Part shown: positions 62,402 to 64,000 of the stretch, piece by piece
Numbering within the stretch: the stretch's first letter is position 1
Layout of the letters: every line of letters starts with the position of its first letter
NCBI RefSeq assembly: GCF_900090045.1
Contig: NC_041784.1
Span: 1,309,501-1,373,500, forward strand
Length of the DNA stretch: 64,000 nt
Source: Plasmodium malariae
Taxonomy: Eukaryota; Apicomplexa; Aconoidasida; Haemosporida; Plasmodiidae
Direction of reading: 5' to 3'
Notes under the pieces: model-generated
Told to the model about the DNA's origin: nothing
Seen by the model: only the letters and a program-made list of their open reading frames with translations
Databases searched by the model: none
Program-made: the position numbers and the translations under genes

Positions 62402-62658
62402 CTAAGTGTGTACACATACAAGGATAACTCCCCTCCCTACTACGAAAGATGCCTCGAAAAAAATTTTCCCCTTTTTGCGTAACTGGGAAATAAGCTATTG
62501 TTAATTTGGTAGCACATACTCACAAATTTTTCAATGAACATTTTTATTACATAAAAAATAAATATAGACAACACAACAACAAAGTGAGCAAAGTAATTTA
62601 TAAAAACACTTATGTAAAATTCTAGCATATAAAACAATTTTTTAAAAATATCTCTCAT
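62402..62658 (-). CDS. candidate small transmembrane protein, two exons
   Basis: Exon 1 (62658-62524, 45 codons) starts MRDIFKKLFYMLEFYISVF and contains a strong membrane helix (FAHFVVVLSIFIFYVIKMF), ending at a consensus GTGAGT donor. Exon 2 (62482-62402) follows a TTTCCCAG acceptor in phase 0 and reads LRKKGKIFFEASFVVGRG to a TAG. The product is 71 residues: a basic N-terminus, one or two hydrophobic helices and a basic loop. It is an attractive small membrane protein, but I do not recognise its family. The exon 2 tail (VILVCVHT) runs into satellite-like DNA, and an internal GTAGTA donor after EASF leaves open a third exon. Confidence 0.53.
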
Positions 62659-63855
62659 TTTTTCTTTTCTTTTAATGCATAATGTAAATGTTTTTCATTC
62701 CTCATTTGGAGCAAACGAACATTTTACGCAACTGCACATCTTGCGCTTTAGTGTGTTTATAAATGTCCAACTACATACATTTAAGTTCTTTGCTCATAAA
62801 AGAGTACGAACTTATGCGCAATTATGAAAATTTATGTATATGATTTTTCACACAAATGGTTTGCCTTTTTTTATGGGCTTATGATGCATGTATATGCATA
62901 TATATATACATTTACGTATGGAATAATGTCATTTTTCTCTTTTTTTCAAATAAAAAAATTTACAAAAAAATTAAAACAGTAAAATTGAAAGACAGTAAGA
63001 GAAGTACAATAATTTGTAGCCATTTATGTTTTCGCTTTAAGATGCCAGTTCACGATAAAAAAAAAAAAAAAAAAAAAAAAAAGCTAACAGGCTGGCAAGA
63101 TGACATACTGGCAAAATGTTAAGCTGCCATTCCCCCAACTTGTCAATCAAGAACAAATAAGCATACACAAGGATACATACATACACGTATGTACCAACTA
63201 AATATGGGTAAATAAAACAAGGGGGAAACTTGCATTTTTTCGTCATGCTGACTTAACCTTTTGTGTTTTTTTAAGCACATTTTAATGTTGTAAAAAAGCT
63301 GAGTATTGAAACTAAAAAAAAAAAAAAAAAAAAAAAACGACATCGTAAAAACGAACATAGGTACAGGTTAATACGAATACCTTACACACATGTACAGTAC
63401 ATACAAATATATAAAACACATGCGTAAACACATGTACAGTACATACAAATATATAAAACATATGCGTACACACATGTACGTATGGTTGTTTTCACTCTGC
63501 ACAAAAATGTCGTAAGGCTTCATATTTTTATTTTATCGAAAATGTTCTAGTGATATTTAATATGCATTAAGCCATTCACAAGATTGATATATTTTAATTT
63601 AGTTTAATTCAGTTTGATTTAGTTTAATTTAGTTTAAATCAGTTTAATTTAGTTTAAATCAGTTTAATTTAGTTTAAATCAGTTTAATTTAGTTTAAATC
63701 AGTTTAATTTTCAAATGGTACAACATTCAAATATCTCACTAGTGCTCACCATTTAAATAAAACATACCTATGCTCAACTCCATTGTTTATTCAATTCATA
63801 CCATAAATTTTTAAGGAATTATTATTTTATTTTTGAACTTGGTTGAGGACTCAAA
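62659..63855. other. intergenic with 20-bp and 42-bp repeats
   Basis: It contains A runs (63057-63082, 63314-63336), two copies of a 42-bp unit at about 63377-63478 (cacatgtacagtacatacaa and following) and a 20-bp satellite at 63595-63710 (agtttaatttagtttaaatc, about six copies). No gene is seen. Confidence 0.7.
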
Positions 63856-63858
63856 ATG
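63856..63858 (+). CDS. possible one-codon first exon of a gene running off the window
   Basis: The sequence CAAAATG is followed immediately by GTAAGTACT, a near-perfect donor. An ATG-only first exon is a known arrangement in Plasmodium ribosomal-protein and other housekeeping genes. The rest of the gene would lie beyond the right edge, so neither the product nor the reality of the gene can be judged here. Confidence 0.25.
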
Positions 63859-64000
63859 GTAAGTACTGGTCCCTAAAACAGATGTTTGCAAAAGTCATTG
63901 AAGGTATAATCAATGAATACCTTTTATAAATTCGTACAAAAATAACTGATACTGTCATGTTTATTCATATCACATATTACGACGTTATAAAAAGTAAACA

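Noticed and set aside
1..64000. tRNA, rRNA, transposon, telomere or exported-protein (PEXEL, var/pir-like) features
   Set aside because: I looked for cloverleaf-like GC-rich segments, reverse transcriptase or transposase ORFs, TTTAGGG-type arrays and RxLxE-bearing two-exon genes and saw none convincing; a tRNAscan or profile search would be needed to exclude them fully.

Overview
The window is AT-rich eukaryotic DNA with long poly(A)/poly(T) runs, short GT-AG introns, Asn/Lys/Asp-rich low-complexity proteins and dense micro- and minisatellites. With the recognisable proteins this points to a malaria parasite (Plasmodium), on an internal chromosome segment: there are no telomere repeats, no exported-protein families and no rRNA or tRNA cluster. 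I cannot fix the species from sequence alone; the abundance of TATG/CATA-type satellites and the base composition look more like a non-falciparum species.

Layout. 1-8.3 kb: a small candidate gene and an 11-exon coiled-coil gene, both on the minus strand. 10.3-16.1 kb: a Lys-rich minus-strand gene, a weak spliced plus-strand gene and a five-exon plus-strand coiled-coil gene. 17.1-26 kb: an RlmL/YpsC-type THUMP RNA methyltransferase (minus) divergent from a Rad9-like checkpoint clamp subunit (plus), followed by a CDC20/CDH1 anaphase-promoting-complex activator (minus). 27.9-36.6 kb: a 70-residue membrane protein, a small spliced plus-strand candidate, and a huge low-complexity reading frame (about 2,200 codons) split by a frame change at a poly(A) run. 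37-40 kb: short exons of uncertain genes. 41.6-45.6 kb: the 40S ribosomal protein SA gene, whose first exon was recovered 690 bp upstream, then a biotin-protein ligase. 46.8-53.4 kb: a second huge repeat-rich gene, broken by one missing base inside a 30-bp repeat and by an in-frame TGA. 53.4-57.9 kb: mostly minisatellites with two weak exon candidates. 57.9-60 kb: the U3 snoRNP protein MPP10. 60-64 kb: satellites, two small minus-strand candidates and a possible first exon (ATG followed directly by a donor) at the right edge.

The recognised genes are housekeeping: ribosome (RPSA, MPP10), RNA modification, cell cycle and checkpoint (CDC20, Rad9-like), and biotin attachment. I see no operon-like or accessory system. 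The most notable signal is a cluster of reading-frame lesions: three sit at poly(A) runs of 18-23 bases and could be assembly indels, while one (49,127-49,130) is a single-base loss in a perfect minisatellite and one is an in-frame stop. Next come the loss of the NPPY catalytic motif in the methyltransferase and a stop-free, in-frame, repeat-filled intron in the coiled-coil gene.
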